From contig JANCRA010000060.1 of the NCBI GenBank assembly GCA_024362935.1, forward strand, positions 3,321,501 through 3,385,500: 64,000 bases of DNA. The letters are read 5' to 3'. This stretch comes from Setophaga petechia. Its lineage: Eukaryota > Chordata > Aves > Passeriformes > Parulidae. Position numbers and translations under genes: made by a program. The notes below the pieces were generated by a model. It did not search any database and had not been told where the DNA came from. It saw only the letters and a program-made list of their open reading frames with translations. Positions within the stretch are counted from its first letter, which is position 1. Every line of letters begins with the position of its first letter. Below are positions 35,047 to 45,599 of this stretch, in pieces.

Positions 35047-35785
35047 CTATAAAGATCCCCTTTCCCCTGTCCCTGAGGCCAGTGAATTGCCATGGACCTG
35101 GCAGTGCTGGCTCTGCTCTGTAATCCCTGCCTGCTCAAGGAAAATCCTGGATGTGAGCAATGGAGCAGGTCAGGGAGCTGAGAGCACTGCCAGGCTGGCA
35201 GTGAGGATTTCACACTCGAGCAGATTGTTGCTGCCATTCCAGCACCTCCAGCATTGGGCTGGCTGAAGCACAAGAGCTGGGCCTTGGCAAATCCAACTTC
35301 TGGGTTCTGGCTTTTCTACAAACTCAGTGTGTGAATTTTGGCAACTTGATTAATTCCCCTGAGTGGGATCCAAAACCTGGGGAGGTCAAGGAGAGTCTTT
35401 TCTGGAGCTGCAATATACTTTAAATAGGCTCCTTAGGTCTGTGTTTCTAGTCTATAACGTGAGAAATGCTCTGCCTCTCCTTTCTTGGCTGCAAACTCTG
35501 CATGACAGGGTTTGTTCCTGGCTGGGAGCACAGCAGAGCCCTGATTTGGGTTGGCATCCTGGAGGTTCAAGGCAAACAGAACCTGTGAGCACCCTGCAGA
35601 CACAGGAACTCAGCTGTGGCAGGCACCTTCCTTCCAAATTCTGTGCTGCTCAAGGGTGGGAATGCAGAACAGAAGGGCTTGGCTGGCTCATGTTTATCCA
35701 CTGCAAAAATAAAACCACCCAAAGATAGGCAGGGTTAGGCTGAATGCAGGGGTTTCACTGGTGGTGAAATAACAGGGAAATTATT
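35047..35785. other. Non-coding stretch, nothing recognised
   Basis: No repeat or gene signal was identified. Confidence 0.5.
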
Positions 35786-36115
35786 GTGGAATCACAGAAT
35801 TCCAGCATGGTTTGTGTTGGATGGACCTTCAAACTCATCCCATACCATGGGCAGGGACACCTTCCACTGTCCCAGGTGCTCCCAGCCCTGTCCAGCCTGG
35901 CCTTGGGCACTGCCAGGGATCCAGGGGCAGCCACAGCTGCTCTGGGCACCTGTGCCAGGGCCTGCCCACCCTGACAGGGAAGGATTTATTCTCAATTCCC
36001 AATCTGAGTCTCTCCTCTTTCAGCCCCCCCTTGTCCTACCCCTACCAGCCCATGCTCAAAGTGCCTCTCCCTCTTTTATCAGTCCCCTGCAGGGACTGGA
36101 AGCTCTCAGTGAAGT
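35786..36115 (-). mobile_element. CR1 LINE 3' fragment
   Basis: It starts with TGGAATCACAGAATTCCAGC, the complement of a CR1 terminus, then GGACACCTTCCACTGTCCCA and GGGATCCAGGGGCAGCCACA. The right edge, the 5' truncation point, is approximate. Confidence 0.87.
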
Positions 36116-36336
36116 CTCCCAGAGCCTTTTCCTCTCCAGGCAGATCAGTTTGACTGCAGCAGGAAGCAGCATTCCTGCAGGCATTTCCTGCTCTGCAAAA
36201 GGCTTTTGCCTCCTTAGGCAGAGCCTGCACAGCATCTCTCATGTCAGGCCTGGTTCCTCTCCTGCTCCATGGCAGTTTTCCAAGGCACAGCTGGGGCTGT
36301 TTGCACCTCTGCCTGTAGCATCTAGGAGGGCAGGAG

Positions 36337-36766
36337 TGTCACTGTCATATTTTCTGGAAAAATCCCTTTGCCAGGGTCTCTCTCCTAGGAAGCTGAGAAG
36401 CCTCAGAGAAAAAGGAAAACAATATTATCTCATTTGCTTCTCCTGTGTTTTGCTGCTTTGGAATGTGGTTGGACATTGTTTATCCAAGAGGTGATTGTTT
36501 CATTGGTTTTATGTGAATTGTTTTGACTTAATGACCAATTACAGCCAAGCTGTGTCAGGACTCTGGAGAGAGTCAGGAGTTTTCATTATTACCTTTTTAG
36601 CCTTCTGTCTGTATCCTTTCTCTATTCTTTAGTATAGTTTAGTATAGCATTCCATCATATCATATCATATCATATCATATCATATCATATCAGCCTTCTA
36701 AGAACATGCAGTCAGATTCATCATTCTTTGCTCCCAAACATGGGAAAATACCCTGAAAATACCACA
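36337..36766 (+). mobile_element. Solo LTR, family C (class II-like)
   Basis: It begins TGTCACTGTCATATTTTCTG and ends CCTGAAAATACCACA. A perfect 6-bp duplication CAGGAG flanks it (36331-36336 and 36767-36772). A CATAT pentamer run (36654-36690) lies just before CAGCCTTCTAAG, at the position where other C copies carry an AATAT-type run. Confidence 0.94.
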
Positions 36767-37021
36767 CAGGAGCTCCTGTCTGTCCCCCTCTCCATTCCCA
36801 GCAGGAATCCACAATCCAGCCTCTTCCCTCAGCTCCTGCACAGCCTGAGTGCAGCTGAGCCCAGAGCTGTGCTGTGCATTCCTGCATGGAAATGTCAGCC
36901 AAGTGACCCTCATTCCCAGCGAGCCACAGGGCTGGGGACATCCTCACAGGCCAAGTGGGTCACAAGCCCAGTCCCTCTGTCACACCAGCCCAGGCAAACC
37001 CCTCAGTCCTGCTCCCAGGGG

Positions 37022-37419
37022 TGAGGAATTTGCTGGGTCCCCAGGACAAAGGAGGAATTGAGAATCTGACCCCATGTTCTTAGGAGGCTAATTTATTATT
37101 TTATGATCTATATTATATTAAAGAATGCTATACTAAACTGTACTAAAGAATAGAGGAAGGATACAGACAGAAAGCTTAACAAGATACTAATGAAAAACTT
37201 GTGACTCCTGCCAGAGTCCTGACACAGCTGGACTGTGATTGGTCATTAATTTAAAACAATTTATATGTTGGATAAACAATCTCCAAACACATTCCAAAGC
37301 AGCAAAACACAGGAGAAGAGAATCTGATAATTATTGTTTTCATTTTTCTCTGAGGCTTCTCAGCTTCCCAGGAGAAGAAATCCTGGAAAAGCGATTTTTC
37401 AGAGAATATGACAGTGACA
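37022..37419 (-). mobile_element. Solo LTR, family C, inverted neighbour
   Basis: The plus strand has the landmarks CCCATGTTCTTAGGAGGCTA (near 37071) and the end GAATATGACAGTGACA. It lies 255 bp from the C copy at 36337, in the opposite direction. Flanks CAGGGG and CGGGGA agree at four of six positions. The left end is decayed (TGAGGAATTTG for TGTGGTATTTT). Confidence 0.82.
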
Positions 37420-37479
37420 CGGGGACAGGGCAGCTGTGGAGCTGGGCAGGGGCTGTGCCCCAGGCTGGGGTTCCACTGG

Positions 37480-37672
37480 GTCAGATAGAGATTTGGGAAC
37501 TCTGAGAGGACCTTTGCTGGACAGGAGAAAGAATTTTATAGATAAGATACAATAAACAACCTTGAGACTAAGAACTGAAGAGTTCTGACTCCTTCTTCAA
37601 GCACCAGGCTGGGAAAAGAGACTTTCTAACACATCTTGGGGTCACTCGGAGCAGCAGAGATCCTGAGACAGC
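37480..37672 (+). mobile_element. 3' part of an LTR of family K
   Basis: It matches the last 190 or so bases of the K copy at 47562-48185, including AATAAACAACCTTGAGACTA and GGCTGGGAAAAGAGACTTTC, and ends ATCCTGAGACA. The rest of the LTR is missing. Confidence 0.75.
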
Positions 37673-37767
37673 CCCTCAGCTAAACCCTGGCATTGGCTGG
37701 GTGGGCACTGGAGCCTCCTGACCCAGTGGGTGACATCCCTGCCCTTGAACGAGCTGAGGTCCCTCCC

Positions 37768-38156
37768 TGTGACAGTGGTCACAGGGGTTTGTAGAGGATG
37801 GAAGAGTCAGGATCTTGATTCCATGATCAGAAGGCTTCATTTATTATATTATGATATATATATAACATTATAACTATACTACATAGAGATAGAAAAGGAA
37901 AGGGGCTTCTTCAGAAGCTGGCTAAGCTAAGAATAGAATAGCAAGAATAATAACCAAGGTCTGTGTCTGGGCAGAGAGCGAGAGCAGCTCCACCGTGAGT
38001 GGTCAGTAAATCCAAACATCCACAGGGGACCAACCACGGGTGGACCTGTTGCATTCCACAGCAGCAGATAATAATTGTTTACATTTGTTACTGAGCTTCT
38101 CAGCTCTAGCAGGAAAAATCCCAAGAAAGGATTTTTCACAAAAGATGTCTGCGACA
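37768..38156 (-). mobile_element. Solo LTR, family B copy 3
   Basis: The plus strand starts TGTGACAGTGGTCACAGGGG and ends AAGATGTCTGCGACA. Flanks CCTCCC (37762-37767) and CCTCCT (38157-38162) form a 5 of 6 duplication. It is the inverted counterpart of the copy at 11636, which it resembles most closely, for example in the segment with CCACCCGTGGTTGG. Confidence 0.9.
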
Positions 38157-38162
38157 CCTCCT

Positions 38163-39379
38163 GACCCAAAGCATGGTGTGTCCTGCCAGAGGAGGGACAC
38201 CCTGGGGACACCCTGGGGACACCCTGTGCCTCAGGGCTCAGCAGGAGGACAAGGAGCTTTCCCTGTGCTGGGAGCCCAGCAGCCCTGGGGATTCTGGCAC
38301 AGGGGCTGTTCCTGAGCCTCAGGGAGCAGCTGAAGCTGTGTGCTCTCACACCTTTAGACCACTCCAAAGCCTTCAGACCACCCCTGGCTTGGCAAGAGAA
38401 GCAGGTTTCTCCCAGCCCTGACTCCACTGCTGCAGCAATTTATGGCTCCCATGAGCTTTGCTCGTTTAAAAAGTGCCCATGGAAGCATTTCTCATGGAAA
38501 GGCTCTCCAGCATATTTTAATGGGCAAGGAGTGAGTGTATTTGTTTGAAGTGGTGCACTAGAAAGCTGCTCCAAGCCTGGCAGGCAGTTGTTGCCCACCA
38601 CTGGGATGTAAAGAGAGGAAACACAACCCCATTGGGAACCCTTCATCACAGACTGAAAGACAAGTCCATGCCCAAGAGCCCCCACAGCATTCAGCCTGAT
38701 TTTGGAGTCTCCAGTAAAACTTTTTTCGTTCAGATGCCTTTCACTTTTGCAAGTCTGTTCCCGAGGTCAAATCTAAGGTTGCACCACTGATAAATGTAGA
38801 TTTAGGATTCGTGTTGCTCCCTGGCACTTTTTATTCTTTCAGTGCTACCCTAAGTTTCATTAACCTGGAGTTAAACTAAGGTTATGCTGTTGGATGAGCA
38901 TAATAAAACGCACTGCTTGGGCTGAGGAACATATTTCTTTCATGGTGCTTTAAGAGCTCTATAAAGCTGTGATTAAATGATGTCTAAGCTTAGCTCTTCT
39001 GCAGCATCTTGCTGAGAGCAGGAGCAAAACCTTGTTGGGACCTTGTCTTTAGCACAGCACTGTCACAACGAGCTGCAGAGCCACCAGACCCAGCAACTCT
39101 GCTTATTTTAAGCCAGAGACAGCTGAGCTGCAAATGCCTGTAACCCGATGCTCAGAGCCCTGCTCACCCTGCAGCCCCAGGAATGTGCTGGGGTGTGCTC
39201 AGGGAGCAGCTGGCACTGAGGGAGGGCTCAGAAATCCCACCCAGCACCGAGCTGGGGCTTTGGGAGGCACGAGATGGGCAGGGTTTGTTCAAGGGAAGCA
39301 GCTGCAAGAGAAGGAAAATCAAGGAGAAAGGAAAAAAGAAAATGAGGCAAAGGGGCAGAAACAGCTGGAGCTGTGCCAG
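38163..39379. other. Non-coding stretch with a candidate conserved element
   Basis: The part at about 38740-39010 is non-repetitive, with a balanced composition and several AT-rich homeobox-like words, and may be conserved. This is untested. No exon was found. Confidence 0.35.
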
Positions 39380-39575
39380 GGAGGCTCAGGCTGGATACCA
39401 GGGCAAGGCTCTTCCCCAGAGGGTGCTGGCACTGCCCAGGCTCCCCAGGCAATGGGCACGGCCCCGAGGCTGCCAGAGCTGCAGGAGCTGCCAGGGATGC
39501 CCAGGGTGGGGCTGTTGGGGTGTCTGGGCAGGGCTGGGGCTGCCCTGGGTGATCCTGGGGGTCCCTCCCACCTCA
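39380..39575 (+). mobile_element. CR1 LINE fragment, twin of the 24.0 kb copy
   Basis: It opens AGGCTCAGGCTGGATACCAG, typical of CR1, and continues to TGATCCTGGGGGTCCCTCCC. About 160 bases equal 24029-24188 in reverse. The 3' terminus is missing after the last block. Confidence 0.82.
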
Positions 39576-40515
39576 GGACATGCTGTGATCTCTTGTCCAA
39601 CACAGAGGGTGCTCCTGGCTGCTCAGTGCAGAGGCAGGATTGGTTTTCTGGCACAGCAAGGAGATAAATCTGCTTTTCAAAATTGTGGTGTTTGGGTACT
39701 GAAGTAGCTTCCTTGTGCCCCCCTTGGCCCAGCCTGTCCCTGTTGTGCTGCATGGCCACCCCAGGGCAGGGTTTGTCCCTGCCACCACCCCACAGCCCAC
39801 TGTGGAAGGGACACAGTCATGCAAAGGAGGAAAGGCTCATCTCCCAGCCAGTCAGACCTTTCCAGGGAACTTGAGCACCGTGGGTGAATGGTGCTGAAAA
39901 ATCATTGCTGCCTGACTGTGAAGTGCCAGGCATGGCAAGGAGCTGAAACCCAGGGCTGGGGATTAACACCAGGGGCTCAGGCTCGTGCAGGCAGCAAACT
40001 TCAGCAAGATTTTCCCTTGGAGGAGAACAGAGTGGCTGTTAGTGAGATGGGGTGAGCAGAGCTCATTGCTGTGGTGTTATTTTAATCGAGGTTGTGTAAC
40101 TTTACCTTGTTCTGAACTCCCAAACTTCTCTGGCTGGTAATAGGAACAGTGCCACAGCACGAGCAAGAAGCCTTGGAAGCTTCCCAGGAAGGCTGGGGAG
40201 TCAGAGATGTGCAGCTTAATATAGAGACAAAGTTTGGGCAGGCAGCAAAACAGCAGGGTCTGAGGGGCAGGCCTGGGTGAAGTCACAGCATTACTCACTT
40301 CCATGGCTGCTCTCCCTCCTAAGGGGCAGCTGAGTAAGGATTTCTTAATTTGCCAAAGGAATTTCTCAAGTGGCAAGGAGTAAAGTGCTGAAGTGATTCC
40401 CACAGGGATGATTTGCCTGGGATCAGTCAAGGACTGGACCTGCTGAGACTGCTCCCCACGGGGCTGTAAATCTGAGGCACTCCTGCTCCATGAGTGAATA
40501 TTGCACAGGCTGGGG
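39576..40515. other. Non-coding stretch, nothing recognised
   Basis: No repeat edge or coding signal was recognised. Confidence 0.5.
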
Positions 40516-41137
40516 TGGGAAATCCCAGGTTTCTGTGGTTGAGATGACCCCGAGGTATTAAAAAGTCTTTTATCCCAGCTCTGTACTGAAGAAGAAGTCA
40601 AGATTCATCAGTTCTGCTTTTCAAGGTTGTTCATTTTCTCTTATCTATTCCATTCTTTCTCTGACCTGCTGAGATCTGTCCAGCAGGTCGGGTTGGGGCA
40701 CAGTCCCTGCCCTTGGGGTTGTGTTGGCTTTTTATGCTAAAAACTGGGTGTACTTTATTTACAATAATTTTCCAATACCTATCACCCATGTTAGACAGTT
40801 TGTCTCTACTCTAAACCAATCCAAAAGTGCCACCAATACAGCAGAAGATGGAGGACAAGAAGAAGAAGAAGGACAGGACACACCCAGATTCCTCCATCTT
40901 GCCTCCTGAACTCCCATTCTAAAAACCCCAAAATTCTACATTTTCACCCTGTGATAAATTCACTGTCATTCTACTCAAACTCCTGTGGCTTTTAAATCTT
41001 CACACAAAGTTGGTAATTGTTTCCATGGGTTAAAATGGAAGGCACAGGTGTCTTTGACTCCATGCCAAGGTCTCTGAGCCCCCTGCCAGGGTCTGGAGTC
41101 CTCCAGGGCAGCCAGAGGAATGTCCTGGGTTCTTACA
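40516..41137 (-). mobile_element. Solo LTR, family K (diverged copy)
   Basis: It matches the K element at 47562-48185 along its length in reverse: GAAGAAGTCAAGATTCATCA near its left part, GATTCCTCCATCTTGCCTCC in the middle, and CCAGAGGAATGTCCTGGGTT close to the right end. The left edge is inferred by counting back from the GACCCCGAG block. No target duplication was found. Confidence 0.75.
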
Positions 41138-42524
41138 GGAAAGGGCATTTGAAGGTGCAGGGAAGGACAGTGACTGTTCCATGGCCACACACAGAGAAGT
41201 GTGGCCCAGAAGTGTTTGCTCAATATCTACAGTTTGAACACTTCCATTTCCCTATGCTTTCACATGTTATAGGGAAAAAGAATCTTTATAGTTTTACAAG
41301 AAGCTTTTAGTTTTAAGATTAAGGTATCTCTTTATCTTTCTTATCTGAGACTTTATTTTTTCTTCACATATCTTGATGGTTTTAGGTTGTTTTTTTACAT
41401 GCAGAGCAAGGCAGAAAGCTCAAGGGGACTTCACACCACAGGACTGTCCCAAGGGCAGCAGGTTCCTTCCAGTGGTGAGGATGAGGAGGGGAAGGGCAAA
41501 AGAGGGGTTCCTCCTGCCTCACCTGGCCCTGGGCACACAGATCTGCCCACCTTAGTGCAAATCCTGACATCCCAGTGCTGTCCTTGGAGCAAAGCCTTGA
41601 ATTTCAGGAATTTCAGGGCAGACTTGCTCCCCCCAGCCTGCCCAGCCCCACACCCTGAATCTCCTTTCAGCAGAGCCAGCAAAGGGTTTGCAGGCAGCTC
41701 CTGACCCCAGAAGTGATTCCTTCCAGCCCCAGTGACAGCTCTAAGTGCTGCAGAGTGAGCAATTGCTGCTGTCCACACGAGGATCTGGAAATCACAGTGA
41801 TTGTGCAGGGTGTGAGAGGGACCTGCCAGCAGCAGGTCATGGTCCTTTCCTGCCAAAACCACTTCAACTCCAGCCCTTGTCACCAGACACGTGCTCCTGG
41901 GACAGGGCACTGTTCTCACTGCATTTGCTGCTCTCTTATGGCTTGAAAGAAACAGCTCTTTTTCAGGCTCAAACCTCCTCCTGGAATACTCGACTCCAAC
42001 ACTAAATAGACAGAAAAGCCACTCAGTGGAAAAGAACTTTGTGTTGTCCCTGTAAATCTTTCATCCAATGCCCTCCACAGGCACCAGGAGAGATCTCAGG
42101 GTGTGATCTCTTGTGAGAGCATTGCAGAGATTAGGAGGGATAAATGTCAGTCCATCCACAACTCCCTGGCACTCAGCTGAGCTGCTGCTCCTGCAGGCAG
42201 GCAGGAATGGGAATTTCTCTTTTCAGTCCTGCACAGGACCTGTTCCTATGGAAAACCAGCTGCTCCTCATGGATGGGGAGGGATCAGCCCCCCCAAAACT
42301 GGCTGGGTTGGTGTGTCCAAATCATGTCTGGGCATCCTCCAGTGCAAGGGAGACCAGCTCACAATTCAGACTTGGGCACAGGGAGATAAAATGAAAGAAT
42401 CCAATCTGACCTTGCCACAGGGTGTGGGGTAAATCCCCGTGTGTGTGCTCTGCCAGCCTGCCCTGAGCTGCTCCTGCAGGATGCTGTGCTTTCACTGTTC
42501 CTGGAGGAGTTGAAGGGAAGACTG
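41138..42524. other. Non-coding stretch, nothing recognised
   Basis: No repeat or exon was recognised. The 162-codon frame at 41431-41919 (minus) has no domain. Confidence 0.5.
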
Positions 42525-42546
42525 GGCCTGCCATGGGCTGGTTGAC

Positions 42547-43203
42547 TGTTGGGGAAGATGAAACAGAAAAGCCTTATCAATATGATTGCCTGGCTAAAGA
42601 TTTTGAGAATATGGAAACTATAACTGAGATTGAAATGAAAGCAAGCTTTGAGATCCCTCAGTTACTGAACAACTGGAAAACAATGGCATGGCCAGCTGAA
42701 GGTGATCCCCTTTTGATGGAACAACACCCTCTGCTTGCAGACAGGCCCAAGGGTCAGAGCAGACCCCACTGGCTTGGCAGAAGGGGCCCAAAGAGGAGCT
42801 TTTAGGGTTTAAAATGTAACACAGTATGGTAATGTAGGGATTCTTATAGGCTGTGTGGAAATGCTGTAGGATTTGTATCTTGTACTAGATTGGTTAGTGA
42901 GAATCAGAATATTCAACACAGAAGATTTATTGTATTGGAACGGGAACTTCGCTCTCTTGTCCTCTCTTTTACTCATCCTCTCACTGTCTTTTACTCTTTT
43001 GCTCTCTCCCATCCTCTTTACCCCGCTCTTGCCTTCTCTCTCTTTACCTCTCTTCCTCTCTCACCCTGCTCTGAGCTGTGTCTGGCAGCTCCCAGCAGGG
43101 CCCTGCCCCCAGGCCCTTTGCAATAAACCCCAAGTTCCAGCCCTGGCTGCAGAGATCTCTCGTGTCCGTCTGTCCCCACCATCCTACCCCTGACTCTCCT
43201 ACA
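42547..43203 (+). mobile_element. Solo LTR, family L (class II-like)
   Basis: It begins TGTTGGGGAAGATGAAACAG and ends CCCTGACTCTCCTACA. A perfect 6-bp duplication GTTGAC flanks it (42541-42546 and 43204-43209). AATAAA at 43122-43127 is followed by about 75 bases to the end, including CTCTCGTGTCCGTCTGTCCC, a typical R-U5 arrangement. A pyrimidine-rich stretch (about 42950-43070) precedes it. The 90-codon frame at its start is not a recognised retroviral protein. Confidence 0.94.
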
Positions 43204-43263
43204 GTTGACAAGGCAGTGTTGGATCAGTCAATGATCTCAAAGGTCTTTTCCAGCTTCATTGAT

Positions 43264-43775
43264 TGTCACCATGATATTTTCTGAAAAATCCCTTTGCCAG
43301 GATTTCTTCTCCTGGGAAGCTGAAAAGCCTCAAAGAAAAATGTAAATATTAATTATCTGATTCTCTTCTCCTGTGTTTGCTGCTTTGGAATGTGGTCTGG
43401 GGGTTGTTTACCAACAGGTGAATGTTTGACTGGCTCCATGTGAATTGTTTTTACTTAATGACCAATCAAAGCCAGCTGTGAGTGTCTCTCTGAGGAGTCA
43501 TGGGTTTTTATTATTCATTCTTTTCTAGCCTTCTCATGTATTCTTTCTCTATAATTTAGTATAGTTTTAGTATAGCATAATTGATAGGATATGAGATGAT
43601 ATAATGTAAATATAATATAACATAATATAATATAATATAATATAATATAATATAATATAATATAATATAATATAATATAATATAATATAATATAATATAA
43701 TATATCAGCCTTCTGAGAACCAGAAGTCAGATTCTCATCTCTCACCTCATCCTGGGGACCCTCACAAACACCACA
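43264..43775 (+). mobile_element. Solo LTR, family C, with a long AATAT array
   Basis: It starts TGTCACCATGATATTTTCTG and ends CACAAACACCACA. Flanks ATTGAT and ACTGAC agree at four of six positions, and the reading is supported because the CR1 terminus resumes right after. About 95 bp of an AATAT/ATAAT pentamer (43610-43704) lengthens this copy to 512 bp. Confidence 0.87.
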
Positions 43776-43795
43776 ACTGACCCTGTGATTCTGAG

Positions 43796-44563
43796 GCCTT
43801 GCCTTGCACACTGAGCTGTGCCCAAAGAGCACAGCCCAGCCTGGAGGTGCTGCCTGTGCCCCCTGCTGAGCCTGCACAGGGCAGGGCCATCCCAAGGACA
43901 CCCTCTGGAGCACAGCACACACCAGCCCCAGGTCAGAACAGCCTCAGGATCCTGCAGAGCAGCTCCTGATAGCAGAATTCCTCTCCCTGGAACATTTTGG
44001 CAGGCCTGTCCATGCCATCCACACTGAAGCAGAGCTGAAGTTTGCTGGGAGCAATCCCTGGCTGTGGTTAACCCTTGGTGGTGAGCAGAGAGCTCCCTCA
44101 CATCTTGTGGCTGTGTGCTCTGAGCTTTGTGAGCACCTGCACCTGCCAGGAACAGGATCCTGGAGAATATCCCCTCATTTTCAGTTTTTGATGTAGATTA
44201 AGCAGTGGCTCAGGAGGTCATGTTTTGATCTCAGCATTAAAGCACTTGAGGAAAGACAGTTCCTGTTCAGGAGGAGTGAATTATTCCAGGACTATCACTG
44301 CCCAGCACATTTTTCTTCACTAATGCCACTTCATGGCTAGAAAGTCTCAATTGCAAGTCACATGTGTAAACATTGGAGCAGTCATTTATCCAGAGCACAA
44401 TTTGTAGGGATGACAAGTCATTTAAATAGTGTGTGTAACGCAGAAAACCCCGCCACTGATTTAGTGGCTTTATTATTACACTGTCAAGAAAATTAATGTT
44501 CTATTTGCACAAAGCATCCATTCAGGCTCCCTATCTGCAGCAGCACAGAGCTTGGGATGAGGG
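43796..44563. other. Non-coding stretch, nothing firm
   Basis: No repeat was recognised. The part at about 44350-44520 is non-repetitive with CACATGTG and TTTAAAT words and might be a conserved element, which is not testable here. Confidence 0.4.
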
Positions 44564-44568
44564 CTGGG

Positions 44569-45242
44569 TGTCCCGAGGATGGAGAGCTGTGTGGTGTCCC
44601 AGCTCCCAGGGGAAATGGCCTTGATGCCGAATTTTGCCCCAAAAGGCGAAAATGACTGCCTAGAGACTCAGTTTAAGTCAAATAGACAGGAGGTATTTTA
44701 TTACAACGTCGGAGAAATCCTAAAGTGGATTTCTAAGTATCCTGTTACAAAAGCAAGCCTTTTATACAGTTTTGGATACAAGATTTCATCACATCACATA
44801 CATCATCATTTCTCTGCATGCATATTCATATGGGGCGTGGTGTAGGCGGAGCGTGGGCGGGGACATCTCTTTTGGGTATTTTCATGGTGGGAGTTCCTGT
44901 AGCCTTCATCGTGGGCAAGGGTCTCTGCCGAGTCTTCCTCCTTAAACTTTTGACCCTCTTTCCTAATTTGGTCATTTCCCGGTGCATTTGGCCAGGTACC
45001 CATGGCTTGGCAAGGTTCCCAGGGTGAGTTTCGACACCGTTATCTCTGGGTATGTTTAGCTCATCGCTTCTTCTTCCCTATCTCTCTCTCTTGTCATTTT
45101 GTTCCATACCTTAGCGATTTATTGCTCTGTGGTTTCTAAATGCTATGCTTTCTTCAAATGCTTCACATTCTATGTTTTAACTCATTAGTTCTTAGAGGGC
45201 TATCTGTTTTGGGGCTTCAGCCTTTCCCAGGATTGCCTGGCA
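44569..45242 (-). mobile_element. Solo LTR, family M, CpG-bearing
   Basis: The plus strand runs from TGTCCCGAGGATGG to GATTGCCTGGCA, flanked by a perfect 5-bp duplication CTGGG (44564-44568 and 45243-45247). On the minus strand a GC-box-rich segment (44836-44862), a TATA box (about 44758-44769) and AATAAA (complement at 44697-44702) come in the order expected of U3 and R. It keeps more CpG sites than the other LTRs, which suggests a younger insertion or a protected promoter. The 88-codon frame at 44579-44845 is within it. Confidence 0.88.
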
Positions 45243-45247
45243 CTGGG

Positions 45248-45599
45248 AGCAGCACATCCCAATTACCAGCTGAGTGACAGACAGCCCTAAGTGTGAACCC
45301 ACAGCAATGACTCACCCAGCACTGGCTCCTTTCCAATCAAATGGTGGGAATTCTTTTCTTTCTTTTTTTCTTTTCTTTTTTTTTTTTTGATGGGCAGAGG
45401 TGCCTACGGGAAAAGCACAGGAAGGAAAATATCAGCAACAAGCTCTGCAAAGGCAGAAACAACTCGGCTGTGTTTTATAACAAGAGGAAGGAAGATGCTC
45501 TCCCACGTCTCCCTGCCTTGTGCACTGTGTTTTCCAACAAGTTCAGTCGGATATAAATTGGCAGGAGAAGCAGGGGGGGCTGTTCCAAGGGGAACACGA
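45248..45599. other. Spacer with a poly-T tract
   Basis: A T-rich run at about 45354-45389 is the only feature seen between LTR M and the minisatellite. Confidence 0.6.

Larger units (their letters stand above)
42525..43795 (+). mobile_element. CR1 LINE 3' end interrupted by two LTRs
   Basis: CR1 sequence is visible in three pieces: up to 42546, 43204-43263 (GTTGGATCAGTCAATGATCT, then AAAGGTCTTTTCCAGCTTC) and 43782-43795 (CCTGTGATTCTGAG). Excising both LTRs with one copy of each duplication joins the piece ending TTCATTGAT to CCTGTGATTCTG, the expected CR1 terminus. The left limit is uncertain. Confidence 0.75.

Noticed and set aside
34574..35266. 230-codon frame on the plus strand
   Set aside because: Most of it is antisense to LTR A copy 4.
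42547..42805. 90-codon frame at the start of LTR L, considered as a retroviral or host protein
   Set aside because: It lies wholly inside a solo LTR with mapped ends and has no recognised domain.
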